Positions 7,164 through 15,876 of a stretch of DNA of 64,000 bases are shown piece by piece. The DNA comes from Kitasatospora gansuensis (lineage in GTDB: Bacteria; Actinomycetota; Actinomycetes; Streptomycetales; Streptomycetaceae): contig NZ_JACHJR010000001.1 of the NCBI RefSeq assembly GCF_014203705.1, positions 6,386,001 through 6,450,000 of the forward strand. Direction: 5' to 3'. The notes beneath the pieces are model-generated. The model did no database searches and was not told the DNA's origin. It saw only the letters and a program-made list of their open reading frames with translations. Positions within the stretch are counted from its first letter, which is position 1; each line of letters begins with the position of its first letter. The translations under genes and the position numbers were made by a program.

Positions 7164-8129
7164 ATGCGCGCAGTCCGCTTCACCCGTACCGGCGGCCCCG
7201 AAGTCCTGGAGCTCGCCGACCTGCCCGCCCCGCAGCCCGGGCCCGGCGAGGTCGCCATCGACGTCAGCCATGCCGGGGTGCACTTCGCGGACGTGATGTT
7301 CCGGCGCGGACAGTTCCCGGTCGGGCTGCCCGCCGTCCCCGGACTGGAGGTGGCGGGCACCGTCGCCGCCCTCGGCGCCGGGGTGACGGGGCTTCAGGTC
7401 GGTGAGGCCGTGGTCGCCGTGCCGACCGGGCTCGGCGGCAACGCCGAACGGGTGGTCGCCCCCGCCGTCACCACGCTGCCGCTGGACGGGCTCGACCCGC
7501 TGCTGGCCGCCGCCACCGCCTGCAACGCCGCCACCGCCGTGGGCACCCTGCGCGGCGCCGCCCGGCTCGTGGCGGGTGACCGGGTGCTGGTGCTCGGCGC
7601 CTCCGGTGCTCTCGGCAGCCTGCTCGGACGGCTCGCCACGGTCTACGGTGCCGCCCTGGTAGTCGGCGCCGCGAGCACCCCCGAACGCGCGGCCCGGGCT
7701 ACCGCCCACGGGTACCAGCACGCGTTCGAGTACGCCGAACTGGCCGACCGCACCCCGGAGCTGACGGACGGCCACGGCTTCGACGTGATCATCGACTCGG
7801 TCGGCGGTGCACCGCGCGAGCAGGCCCGCTCCCTGCTCGCCGTGCTCGGCCGCCACGTGGTGATCGGCAACGCCGCCGACCAGGACATCAGCCTGGACGC
7901 CAACCAGGTCTGGTACGACAGCTTCACCCTGGCCGGCTACAACCTCGGCGGCCTGCTGGCCCGCCGCCCCGACCTGCTCCGCGCCCACCTCGCCGAGGGC
8001 CTGCGGCTGGTCGCCGACGGCACCCTCACCATCGACGTCGAGGAGATCGGCTGGGACGGCGTCGCCGAGGCACACGCCCGCTTGGAGGGGCGCACCGCCG
8101 AGGCGAAGTACGTGCTGCGCACCGCCTGA
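7164..8129 (+). CDS. NADPH:quinone oxidoreductase-type MDR enzyme
   Basis: 321 residues, medium-chain dehydrogenase/reductase fold without zinc. N-terminal GroES-like domain (VRFTRTGGPEVLELADLPAP, FADVMFRRGQFP, PGLEVAGTVAALG), then a Rossmann domain with VLVLGASGALGSLLGRLA as the NADP-binding loop. The Cys/His zinc ligands of alcohol dehydrogenases are absent, as in zeta-crystallin-type quinone reductases. Likely one-electron or hydride reduction of quinones or enones in the cytosol; the physiological substrate cannot be read. The following MarR gene, same strand and 47 nt away, suggests control by phenolic or oxidative signals. Confidence 0.85.
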   Translation: MRAVRFTRTGGPEVLELADLPAPQPGPGEVAIDVSHAGVHFADVMFRRGQFPVGLPAVPGLEVAGTVAALGAGVTGLQVGEAVVAVPTGLGGNAERVVAPAVTTLPLDGLDPLLAAATACNAATAVGTLRGAARLVAGDRVLVLGASGALGSLLGRLATVYGAALVVGAASTPERAARATAHGYQHAFEYAELADRTPELTDGHGFDVIIDSVGGAPREQARSLLAVLGRHVVIGNAADQDISLDANQVWYDSFTLAGYNLGGLLARRPDLLRAHLAEGLRLVADGTLTIDVEEIGWDGVAEAHARLEGRTAEAKYVLRTA

Positions 8130-8176
8130 CCCATACTGGACCGGTCCCGCGCACCGCCGACGAGAGGCCCCGGCCG

Positions 8177-8644
8177 ATGAGCAGCAGCACCGACCCCGCC
8201 GAGCTGCTGGCCGGACCCCGAGGAGCTCAGCTCCGTCTCGGGCTGGCGATCAAGCAGGCCGAGCAGGCCATGATGGCGGCCAAGGCGGAGGCGCTGCGCG
8301 GGTTGGAGCTGACGGTGCCCCAGTACGCGGTGCTGCTCCAGCTCGCCGACCGTCCCGACCGCTCGGGCGCCCAGCTGGCCCGGGGGGCCGCCGTCACGCC
8401 GCAGACGATGGCCGGGGTGCTGGCGAACCTGGAGGCCAAGGGCCTGATCGAGCGTCAGCAGTCCGAGGTGCACGGCAAGGTGATGCTGTCCCGGCTCAGC
8501 GAGACCGGCCGGGCGCTGGTGGACGAGGCGGACACCCGGGCGGTCGGGGTGGAGTCCGCGCTCTGGTCCGCCTTCGACCCGGCCGAGCGGGAGCAGTTCC
8601 GCTCGATGCTGCTCCGCGCTGTAGCCGCTCTCCAAGGCCCGTAG
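8177..8644 (+). CDS. MarR-family transcriptional regulator
   Basis: 155 residues with MarR winged-helix architecture: LTVPQYAVLLQLADRP, the recognition region GAQLARGAAVTPQTMAGVLA, NLEAKGLIERQQ, and the wing GKVMLSRLSETGRALV. ATG 8177 follows a GAGAGG ribosome site. It probably controls the adjacent quinone oxidoreductase; this pairing is inference from position. Confidence 0.85.
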   Translation: MSSSTDPAELLAGPRGAQLRLGLAIKQAEQAMMAAKAEALRGLELTVPQYAVLLQLADRPDRSGAQLARGAAVTPQTMAGVLANLEAKGLIERQQSEVHGKVMLSRLSETGRALVDEADTRAVGVESALWSAFDPAEREQFRSMLLRAVAALQGP

Positions 8645-8839
8645 CCGAACCAAACCTCCGGAGGGGCCCGAAAAGGATCACTTCTGACCCCTTGAGCTCC
8701 ACTTCACCCCAGGTGATCGGGTACCTACTGTTGCGTAGCCCGACCGCTGGGCATGAGGATGGTCGTCAGTATCGGGACAGGCCGCCAGCGGGGGACGTGG
8801 CGCGGCCGGCTGTCCGAACGAGGGGTGGGGACGTACGTG

Positions 8840-9331
8840 ATGGACGGTCAGGCGAGATTTCCGCGGCAGCGGACGGCTTCGAGCAGCGACCAGGTTCGGC
8901 CCAGGGGGTTCGGGGAGGGGACGCCTCCGGTGCACGAGCCCGGCTGTGCGCTGCACCGCAGGTTGCACGCGGCGCTGGCCCCCGCCGACCTGATCGCGGT
9001 GGGCGCCGTCCGCCGCCGGCTGCGTGCGGCGCTCAACCACTGGGGTGTGCCCGAACTCGCGGACACCGCCGAGCTGCTGGCCTCCGAGCTGGTCACCAAC
9101 GCACTGCTGCACACCGAACGCGGCGCGGTGCTGGACGCGGTGCTCACCCCCGAGCAGCGGCTGCGGATCGAGGTGCAGGACACCACCAGCAGACTGCCCG
9201 GCCGCCGGACGCCGAGCGAGACCGCCACCTCCGGCCGGGGGCTGCTGCTGGTGGAGGCGCTGGCCGACGACTGGGGCGTCCAGCTGCGCGGCGACGGCAA
9301 GGTCACCTGGTTCGAGCTCGGCGCGGCCTGA
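8840..9331 (+). CDS. RsbW-like ATP-binding regulatory kinase
   Basis: 163 residues from ATG 8840; the frame is open further upstream, so the start is not certain. HATPase_c_2 domain of the anti-sigma-factor kinase type: N-box TAELLASELVTNALLHT, G1-like LRIEVQDTTSRLP, and the G2 loop SGRGLLLVEALADDWGV. Streptomycetes carry many such orphan kinases that act in partner switching with anti-anti-sigma proteins. The same HATPase domain forms the C-terminus of the next gene. Confidence 0.8.
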   Translation: MDGQARFPRQRTASSSDQVRPRGFGEGTPPVHEPGCALHRRLHAALAPADLIAVGAVRRRLRAALNHWGVPELADTAELLASELVTNALLHTERGAVLDAVLTPEQRLRIEVQDTTSRLPGRRTPSETATSGRGLLLVEALADDWGVQLRGDGKVTWFELGAA

Positions 9332-9398
9332 TCACCGGGCCGGGCTCCCGGTGTCACGAAAGCAGCCGTGACCATTGCCCACGAAGCGCCGGTGTGCT

Positions 9399-9413
9399 GA
9401 CACTGGCAGTGTC
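9399..9413. promoter_or_regulatory. 15-bp perfect palindrome upstream of the PP2C regulator
   Basis: GACACTG-G-CAGTGTC at 9399-9413, in the roughly 290-nt gap before the SpoIIE-type gene. Candidate operator; the regulator is unknown. The rest of the gap (9332-9623) shows no gene. Confidence 0.35.
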
Positions 9414-9623
9414 CTGCCCGGCCGATGCCGAATCCTCGCCCTATCCGCGCTGGTGAGGCGGTACTAGTAATCTTTCGGCAGGATAGTGAGAATGTGTGCC
9501 CGGGAAGTCGGCGGGGAGAACCGAGCCTCGACCGACCACCACCGCCCGACGCACCGCCCACCACTCAGCACAGGGCCATCGCAGTCCGCCCGGACGGCGT
9601 GGCACGGCAGCGGCAGGAGAAGC

Positions 9624-11846
9624 ATGGCGACAGAGCCCGAGCCGCAGGGGCCCGCACGCCGTACCCCACCGGCCCAGTCCTCCCGCAGTGCGTCGGCCGC
9701 CGGTTCGCTCCGGTCCGCCTCCGGCCTGGCGGGCGGGCGGATCGTCCCCGCCGTCTCCCGGGGCCTGCCCACCCGTACCGGCGACTCCACCCCCGACTGG
9801 CTCGAGCCGGCGATGGCCGCCAACGGCATCGGCTCCTTCGACTGGGACATCCGCCGGGACCGGCTGGAGGGCGACCAGCGGGCCTGCGCCATCCTCGGCC
9901 TGGAGCCGGCCAGGTTCGACCGCAGCTCCGGCGCCTTCCTGGCGATGCTGCACCCCGAGGACGCGCCGGTGGTCCGCCGCCGGGTCGAGCGGGCGGTCGC
10001 CGAGCTGGGCCAGTGCGGCGCCTACTACCGGACGGTCTTCCCCGGCGGTGACATGCACGCGGTGCGGTTCCGCGGCCGGGTGCTGGCGGACGCCTTCGGG
10101 CGGCCGTCCCGGATGGTCGGCTTCGTCTGGGACGCGACCGTCGAGCTGCACAAGCGCGAGCGGGCCGGGGCGATGGCCCAGCTGCGCGAGGAGCGCTCAC
10201 GGTTCATCAAGGAGGCGGCCCGAGCGCTCTCCGAGGCCGTCACGGTCCGGGACGTGGCCCGGGTCTTCACCGAGCTGCCGCTGCCCGGTCTGCCGCCGGA
10301 CGGCCTGGTGCTCTCCTCGCTGGAGGCCGGCCGGCTGCAGATCCTCGGCGCCAGCGGCTACCGCTCGGGCGACCTCCAGCAGTACGACCGCACGCCGATC
10401 TCGCCCACCCACCCCGCCTCCGAGGCGATCCGCAACCGGGTGCCGATCTTCATCTCCAGCCGCGAGGAGTACCGCGAGCGCTACCCCGAGGCCTACCCGC
10501 AGCTGGCCGAGACGGGGGTGCGCAGCGCCTGGGCCTTCCTCCCGCTGGTCGCCAGCGGCCGCCCGATCGGCGTCTGCCTGGTCAGCTTCGACGACGACCG
10601 CGAGCTGGACGCGGACGAGCGCACCCTGCTCTCCACCCTCGGCGGGCTGGTCGCCCAGTCACTGGCCAGGGCCCGGCTGCACGACGCCGAGCACGAGCTG
10701 GCGGCCGGTCTGCAGCGGGTGATGCTGCCCCGCACGGTGCCCTCGGTGCCGGGCGTGACCACCGCAGTGCGCTACCTGGCGGCCGGCTCGGGCCTGCAGA
10801 TCGGCGGCGACTGGTACGACGTGGTGCCGCTGCCCGGCGGGCACGTCGGCCTGGTGATCGGTGACGTGCAGGGCCACGACGTGCACGCGGCGGGCATCAT
10901 GGGCCAGCTCCGGATCGCGCTGCGCGCGTACGCCGCCGAGGGGCACCCGCCCGCGGCGGTGATGGCCCGGGCCTCCCGCTTCCTGGCCGATCTGGACACC
11001 GACCACTTCGCCACCTGCACCTACGCCGAGGTGAACGTCGACTACGGCGTGGTCTACGCCGTCCGGGCCGGGCACCTCGACCCGGTGGTGCGGCGCGGCG
11101 ACGGCACGGCCACCATCGTGCCGGTGGCCGGCGGCCTGCCGCTCGGGGTCGCGCCGGACGAGGAGTACCGGGTCACCCGGTTCAGCCTGGACCCGGGCGA
11201 GACGGTGGTGCTCTGCACCGACGGCCTGGTCGAGTCCCGCGAGATGGACCTGGACACGGGCTTCGCCCGGCTCTGCGCCGCGGTCTCCCAGGAGCTGCCG
11301 GGGCGGGACGAGGGCCCGCGCGACCAGCTGGAGGAGCTGGCCGACCGGATCGCCTCGCAGGCCGCCGACTCCACCGAGCGCGAGGACGACATAGCGCTGC
11401 TGCTGCTCCGCTGGGACGGCCCGGCGGGCGGGCGGGCCGCCCAGCAGCTGCGCCGCCGGATCGGCCAGGCCGACCTGGCCCGGATCTCCGAGTTGCGCGG
11501 TGAGCTGCGGGACGCGCTGCGCCGTTGGGGCGTCGGCGACTTGGTGGACACCGCCGAGCTGCTCGCCTCCGAGCTGGTCACCAACGCGATCCGGCACACC
11601 GACCGGGACGCGATGTTCACCGCGCGGCTGTACCGGGAGACGGTCGGCGGCGAGACCAAGGTCCGGCTGCGGGTCGAGGTGGAGGACGAGTCCGACCTCT
11701 GGCCGACCCGCCGGACGCCGGGCGAGCAGGCCTCCTCCGGGCGCGGGCTGATGCTGGTCGAGGCGCTGGCCGACGGCTGGGGTGTCGAGCCGCGCGGCAC
11801 CGGCAAGCGGATGTGGTTCGAACTCGTCCCGGAGCAGGCCGAGTAG
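9624..11846 (+). CDS. PAS-GAF-SpoIIE phosphatase with C-terminal HATPase
   Basis: 740 residues from ATG 9624 (ribosome site AGGAGA). Order: a PAS domain (about 50-170; IGSFDWDIRRDRLEGDQRAC), a GAF domain (about 195-350), a PP2C/SpoIIE phosphatase (about 355-585; GGDWYDVVPLPGGHVGLVIG, GDVQGHDVHAAG, CTDGLVESR, EDDIALLLL), and an RsbW-like HATPase (about 600-740; ELLASELVTNAIRHTDRDAM, SGRGLMLVEALADGWGV). This is a one-protein partner-switching module in which phosphatase and kinase act on anti-anti-sigma factors in response to a PAS/GAF signal. No membrane segment. Its 3' end is 8 nt from the converging DUF2637 gene. Confidence 0.9.
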   Translation: MATEPEPQGPARRTPPAQSSRSASAAGSLRSASGLAGGRIVPAVSRGLPTRTGDSTPDWLEPAMAANGIGSFDWDIRRDRLEGDQRACAILGLEPARFDRSSGAFLAMLHPEDAPVVRRRVERAVAELGQCGAYYRTVFPGGDMHAVRFRGRVLADAFGRPSRMVGFVWDATVELHKRERAGAMAQLREERSRFIKEAARALSEAVTVRDVARVFTELPLPGLPPDGLVLSSLEAGRLQILGASGYRSGDLQQYDRTPISPTHPASEAIRNRVPIFISSREEYRERYPEAYPQLAETGVRSAWAFLPLVASGRPIGVCLVSFDDDRELDADERTLLSTLGGLVAQSLARARLHDAEHELAAGLQRVMLPRTVPSVPGVTTAVRYLAAGSGLQIGGDWYDVVPLPGGHVGLVIGDVQGHDVHAAGIMGQLRIALRAYAAEGHPPAAVMARASRFLADLDTDHFATCTYAEVNVDYGVVYAVRAGHLDPVVRRGDGTATIVPVAGGLPLGVAPDEEYRVTRFSLDPGETVVLCTDGLVESREMDLDTGFARLCAAVSQELPGRDEGPRDQLEELADRIASQAADSTEREDDIALLLLRWDGPAGGRAAQQLRRRIGQADLARISELRGELRDALRRWGVGDLVDTAELLASELVTNAIRHTDRDAMFTARLYRETVGGETKVRLRVEVEDESDLWPTRRTPGEQASSGRGLMLVEALADGWGVEPRGTGKRMWFELVPEQAE

Positions 11847-11854
11847 CAGCCAGG

Positions 11855-12880
11855 TCAGCCGAACTGCTGCTCGAGGTCCTTCAGCTTCTGCTCCAGCGAG
11901 TCCAGCCGGGGCAGGGTCATGGTGTCCTCCTCGGGGGTCAGGTCGACGCTGCGGCGGGCCGGCAGCCCCGGCTGGGCGGCCTTGCCCTCGACCGCCTTCT
12001 CTGCGGGCGCCGCCTCGCCCGCTATCGCGGGCTCCGAAGTGCCCGCCTCCAACTGCGCGGCGGCCAGCTGCCGTTCGGCCGAGCGCGGCCGCCAGTGCCC
12101 GCCGGGCTGCCGCCCGATCGCCCGGATCTCGGCCCGCTCGCGGCGGCTGGCCAGCCGCTGCCGCTCGCGGTCCAGCGCGGCCTGCCGCTTGTCGTCCCGG
12201 ACCTCCTCGACCGCCTCGTCCAGGCTGCGGACGCCCTCCAGCAGCATCAACGACCAGGCGGCGTACGTCTCCAGAGGCGCCCTCAGCCAGCGGACGATCC
12301 GGATCTGCGGCAGCGGGCGGGGCACCAGGCCCTGTTCGCGGAGCGCGGCCCGGCGGGTCTGCTTGAGCGCCCGGTCGAACAGGATCGCCGCCGAGAGCGA
12401 CATCCCGGCGAAGAACTGCGGGGCACCGGCGTGGCCCAACCCGCGGGGGGCGTGCACCCAGTTGAACCAGGCGGAGGCGCCGGCGAAGAACCAGACCAGC
12501 AGTCGGGAGCCGAGCGCGGCGTCACCGTGGCTGGCCTCCCGGACGGCGAGCACCGAGCAGAACATCGCGGCGCCGTCCAGGCCGAACGGGACCAGGTACT
12601 CCCAGCCGCCGGAGAGCCCGAGGTTCTGCACCCCGAAGCCGACCAGACCGTGGAAGGAGAGCGCGGCCGCGACCCCGGCGCAGCAGAACAGCAGGGTGTA
12701 CGAGGCGCCCCCGTACAGCGACTCCTTGCGGCGACGGCGCTCCTCGCCGCGCTCCCAGGAGTCGGCCGAACCGGCCGCTGCGGCGGCCCTGGTCCGCAGG
12801 AAGGTCACCAGGACGGCGACCACCACCAGACCGGTCACGCCCGTGACGGCCCAGCCCAGTGGAATATCGGACAGTTTCAT
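11855..12880 (-). CDS. DUF2637 membrane protein
   Basis: 341 residues. A short N-terminal membrane helix (VTGVTGLVVVAVLVTFL) is followed by three more hydrophobic segments (YTLLFCCAGVAAALSF, YLVPFGLDGAAMFCSVLAVR, LLVWFFAGASAWFNWVHA), the pattern of actinobacterial DUF2637 proteins (Spd-like). A charged, coiled-coil-prone cytoplasmic tail (RDDKRQAALDRERQRLASRR) and an Ala/Glu-rich C-terminus follow. Related proteins occur on conjugative plasmids and on chromosomes; the role is unknown. Convergent with the SpoIIE-type gene, 8 nt apart. Confidence 0.8.
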   Translation of the reverse strand: MKLSDIPLGWAVTGVTGLVVVAVLVTFLRTRAAAAAGSADSWERGEERRRRKESLYGGASYTLLFCCAGVAAALSFHGLVGFGVQNLGLSGGWEYLVPFGLDGAAMFCSVLAVREASHGDAALGSRLLVWFFAGASAWFNWVHAPRGLGHAGAPQFFAGMSLSAAILFDRALKQTRRAALREQGLVPRPLPQIRIVRWLRAPLETYAAWSLMLLEGVRSLDEAVEEVRDDKRQAALDRERQRLASRRERAEIRAIGRQPGGHWRPRSAERQLAAAQLEAGTSEPAIAGEAAPAEKAVEGKAAQPGLPARRSVDLTPEEDTMTLPRLDSLEQKLKDLEQQFG

Positions 12881-13051
12881 GGCCGGAACCAGCCTCGCTT
12901 TCCTGCCTTGTGATGGCGAGCCACCACTATGGCGGATGCGTGCCGTCCATTTGGCTGATTCGCCGTCAATGCACCGAGGAGAGGGAATTCCGACCTGGTT
13001 CTATCCGTACGGTCGGATGAAATGACCGAACTGATTCGAACTTTTTCCCGC

Positions 13052-13870
13052 CTATTCCGAGCAGACGCGCGGACAGGTCGGACAGACCTCTTCCGGCCGT
13101 ACGGTGTAGAAGAGGCAGCAACTCACCCTGGTCCTGGTCCGGGTGGCTTCGGCCGAATCCGCCGGCTCCACCGGGCGGAAGTCCGCCCCGCCGACGAACG
13201 GTGCGTCACTCGGCCCTGGCAGCAGTTCGGACACCTCGGCGGCGGCCCGCTCCTCCTCGTCGAGCAGGCTGCCGAGGAACCAGAGGCCCTCGATCACGTC
13301 GTCGGTGACGATGCCCCAGAGCGTGCGCGGGCCGCGTCGCACCAGCGGGCGGAAGGCGGCCAGCACCGGGGTGAGGTGTTCGGTCAGGGCGGCCCGCAGC
13401 TCGGCCCGCAGGGCCGGTGCGTCCGGGACCACCCGGGCGCCGGGGGCGCCGGCCGCCGGGTCGTCCGGCAGGCAGCTGAACCCGGCCGGGCGGACGGCGA
13501 GTTCACCGGCGGAGCGGTTGATCGATACCCGGTCCACCGGCAGCCGGGGCACCCGGCGCTCCAGGAACCAGGGCAGCGTGAAAGCCAGCGCGACCGGCCA
13601 GGTGTACCGGTGCAGCGCGAAGCCGGCCGCCACGTCCGGGCGGAGCGGCTCCCCGTACTCGGCCAGGCCGAGCGCGGCATCGAAGGCGACCATCTCCCGG
13701 AGCACCGCCCCGTCCCCGGCCAGCGCCGCCGCGCCGACCCAGCCCGGGCCGGTGCGCAGCGGCCCGGTATGGATCCGCAGACTCGGGAACACCGCGTGCT
13801 GGCGGCCGTAACTGCTGTGCAGCGGAGGGGAGCTGACGGACCGGCGGGATGCGGTGCTGCTCACGGTCAT
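13052..13870 (-). CDS. FhuF-like (2Fe-2S) ferric-siderophore reductase
   Basis: 272 residues. The C-terminus has the cysteine pattern of FhuF-type ferric reductases, CC-x10-C-x2-C (VSCCLFYTVRPEEVCPTCPR), which binds an unusual [2Fe-2S] cluster. The N-terminal body (ALHRYTWPVALAFTLPWFLE, VSINRSAGEL, LWGIVTDDVIEGLWFLG) fits the family. Likely reduces ferric siderophores in the cytosol to release iron. GTG at 13864 is an alternative start. An iron box 80 bp upstream indicates control by DmdR/IdeR-type iron repressors. No siderophore synthesis or uptake genes are adjacent. Confidence 0.85.
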   Translation of the reverse strand: MTVSSTASRRSVSSPPLHSSYGRQHAVFPSLRIHTGPLRTGPGWVGAAALAGDGAVLREMVAFDAALGLAEYGEPLRPDVAAGFALHRYTWPVALAFTLPWFLERRVPRLPVDRVSINRSAGELAVRPAGFSCLPDDPAAGAPGARVVPDAPALRAELRAALTEHLTPVLAAFRPLVRRGPRTLWGIVTDDVIEGLWFLGSLLDEEERAAAEVSELLPGPSDAPFVGGADFRPVEPADSAEATRTRTRVSCCLFYTVRPEEVCPTCPRVCSE

Positions 13871-13948
13871 GCTGGCCCGATCGGGACGACCGGAGCTCCA
13901 CGGAGCCCGGGGACGGCAAGGTGAACCGGCCCGGAGTGCTCCCCAGGC

Positions 13949-13967
13949 AGGTTAGGCTCACCTTAGC
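13949..13967 (-). promoter_or_regulatory. Iron box (DmdR/IdeR-type operator)
   Basis: AGGTTAGGCTCACCTTAGC at 13949-13967 closely fits the actinobacterial iron-box consensus TTAGGTTAGGCTAACCTAA. It lies about 80 bp upstream of the FhuF-like gene. Confidence 0.8.
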
Positions 13968-13989
13968 TGACGCCGTCCCCGGCTACCTG

Positions 13990-14781
13990 TCAGGCGGGGC
14001 CGTCCAGGGGAGGAGTGGGCGCGGGCACCGGGTTCAGACGGCGCGCGAGCCAGACCGGTACGCCGCCGAGCGCCTGCACCAGCCGGGCCGCCTCGGCCCG
14101 CAGCCGGACCGCCTCGGCCGGCTCCGACACCTCCGCCAACGCGGCCAGCGCCGGGGCCACCCCCACCGTGAAGCCGAGCTCCTCACGGATCGTCAGGGAG
14201 GCCCGGAAGCCCTCCCTGGCCCGCTCCAGCTCGCCCGCCGCCAGCGAGAGCGAGGCCAGGTGGCGCCAGGTGTACGAGCGCAGCAGCTCGTCCCCGACCC
14301 GGTCGGCGCCCTCGTGCGCCCGGCGGTAGGCGATCCAGGCCGCCGTGCGGTCGTGCAGCAGGTTCTCCGCGACCAGGCCGCGGCGGAAGTCGAGCAGTGG
14401 TCGCCCCGGCGCGTCCGGCGGCAGCAGGGCCGAGGTGCGGCCGAGTGCGGCCTGGGCCTCGTCCAGCCGGTCGCGCGGGCCGAGCACGCTGGCGATGTAC
14501 GCCAGGAAGCCGCGGGCGCAGGCCGCGCCCGCCCGCTGGTCCGCCGTGGTCGCGCCGGCCTCGGCGAGGCGCAGGGCTCCCTCGGCCTGCTCCCAGTGCG
14601 CGGCGGTGAACATGCACTGTTCGATGAGGAGTTCGGCTCGGCCGAGTGCGGCCGACGGATCGGCTGTGGCAGCCGGGCGGAGCAGTTCTGCGGCCTCCTG
14701 CCAACATCCACGGGAACGCAGTCGCCACACCGCGTCCGTCTTGCTGCCCCCCAGGGCCGTACCGTGCTCCGACAACGCCAC
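13990..14781 (-). CDS. TPR-like helical-repeat protein
   Basis: 263 residues, almost all Ala/Leu/Glu-rich helix pairs of TPR type (AALGRAELLIEQCMFTAAHW, GDELLRSYTWRHLASLSLAA, LERAREGFRASLTIREELGF). No catalytic motif, signal peptide or membrane helix. A similar C-terminal stretch, where the chain counts items and sums helices, is common in Streptomyces regulatory TPR proteins. It lies upstream of the FhuF-like gene on the same strand with the iron box between them, so the two are probably separate transcripts. Function unknown. Confidence 0.65.
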   Translation of the reverse strand: MALSEHGTALGGSKTDAVWRLRSRGCWQEAAELLRPAATADPSAALGRAELLIEQCMFTAAHWEQAEGALRLAEAGATTADQRAGAACARGFLAYIASVLGPRDRLDEAQAALGRTSALLPPDAPGRPLLDFRRGLVAENLLHDRTAAWIAYRRAHEGADRVGDELLRSYTWRHLASLSLAAGELERAREGFRASLTIREELGFTVGVAPALAALAEVSEPAEAVRLRAEAARLVQALGGVPVWLARRLNPVPAPTPPLDGPA

Positions 14782-14926
14782 CTCCTTGTGTGCGGTGTCC
14801 AGCGAGCGGGCTGCTGTGGCGGCAATTCAACACGGGGGTGAGCTTGTGCACCAGATCACGAGCGGGAGATGATCCGGAACCACCCGCTCCTGATCGAGTG
14901 GTCCAGACCGGTCGGGGCGGCTCGGA

Positions 14927-15796
14927 TCAGAACGTCCAGCCGGTCTCCATCAGGGCCTCGGCGGCGCCGTTGGCGGGCTGCGGTATGCCGGCCGGATCCA
15001 ACCGGAAGAGCGCGACCAGCAGTTGTTCGCCCCGGACGACGGCCTGCTGGGTGAAGCCGGAGAGGGTGAACAGGGCGGCGGCGATCTCCTCGGTGTGCAG
15101 GGTCTGCAGCCAGAGGCACTCCACCGTCTTGAGATCGGCGGGAGTGCCGGTGGCGTCCACCTGGGCCACCATCCGGGTGCCCAACAGCGTGACGGCCGAG
15201 CTCTCCTGATCCTCCGTCAGCTCCAGGTCGTCGAAGCCGAGCCACTGGAGGTAGCGGGCCGCCGTCAGCACCGCGTCCTCCTGGGTGCGCACCGGGTGCG
15301 GCCGGAACGGCGGCCGCTGCTGCCAGGCGGCGGGCTGCCACTGGGTGCTCTGCGGCGGCACGGTCGGCCCGCCGTCGGCCGCGATGCCGGTGAACGGGCG
15401 GGCGGTGTACGGCCGTTGCTCCTGCGGGCGGCGGGACTGGCCGGGGCCGAGCGGTCCGGTGCTCTGCAGCCGGGGCGCGCGGTCCACCGGGAGCCGTACG
15501 GTGGCCCCGCAGTTGCAGGTGAACTCCGGCTGCGGCCACTGGTCGTTGCGCCCGCAGTGCGGACAGCGCATGCTCAGCCAGGAGTCCTCCCAGGACCGGA
15601 ACCTGACCTGGACCGGCACGCCGCCGCGCAGCAGCGGGACGCGCAACTGGGCGCCGCAGGGGCAGGGCAGGCTGGGCGGCTCGTACAGGTGCTCGCGGCG
15701 GCAGGCCGGGCAGCGGATCTCGGTCGCGCCGTAAGGCCGCTCGGCCCCTTGCTCGTTGAAGTCGTCGGGCAGCGGCACTCCGGGCATTGCTCGCAC
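14927..15796 (-). CDS. Zinc-ribbon protein with restriction-endonuclease-like C-terminus
   Basis: 289 residues. The N-terminal 95 residues carry four Cys-pair elements: CPACRREH, CPCGAQLRVP, CPHCGRND and CNCGATVRL, so two zinc ribbons. A Pro/Gln-rich linker follows (about 105-165). The C-terminal domain (EDAVLTAARYLQWLGFDDLE, then TPADLKTVECLWLQ and ALFTLSGFTQQAV) resembles the Mrr-like fold in Streptomyces hypotheticals. A full PD-(D/E)xK triad is not certain, so nuclease activity is inference. No methylase or helicase adjoins it. Confidence 0.65.
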   Translation of the reverse strand: MRAMPGVPLPDDFNEQGAERPYGATEIRCPACRREHLYEPPSLPCPCGAQLRVPLLRGGVPVQVRFRSWEDSWLSMRCPHCGRNDQWPQPEFTCNCGATVRLPVDRAPRLQSTGPLGPGQSRRPQEQRPYTARPFTGIAADGGPTVPPQSTQWQPAAWQQRPPFRPHPVRTQEDAVLTAARYLQWLGFDDLELTEDQESSAVTLLGTRMVAQVDATGTPADLKTVECLWLQTLHTEEIAAALFTLSGFTQQAVVRGEQLLVALFRLDPAGIPQPANGAAEALMETGWTF

Positions 15797-15876
15797 CGTC
15801 CGTTCTGGTCGCCTGGCCTGGGTCGTTACCCATCGTCGCTGATCCGCCGGGCCGTCGCCGTGCTTTGCGGCAATCC

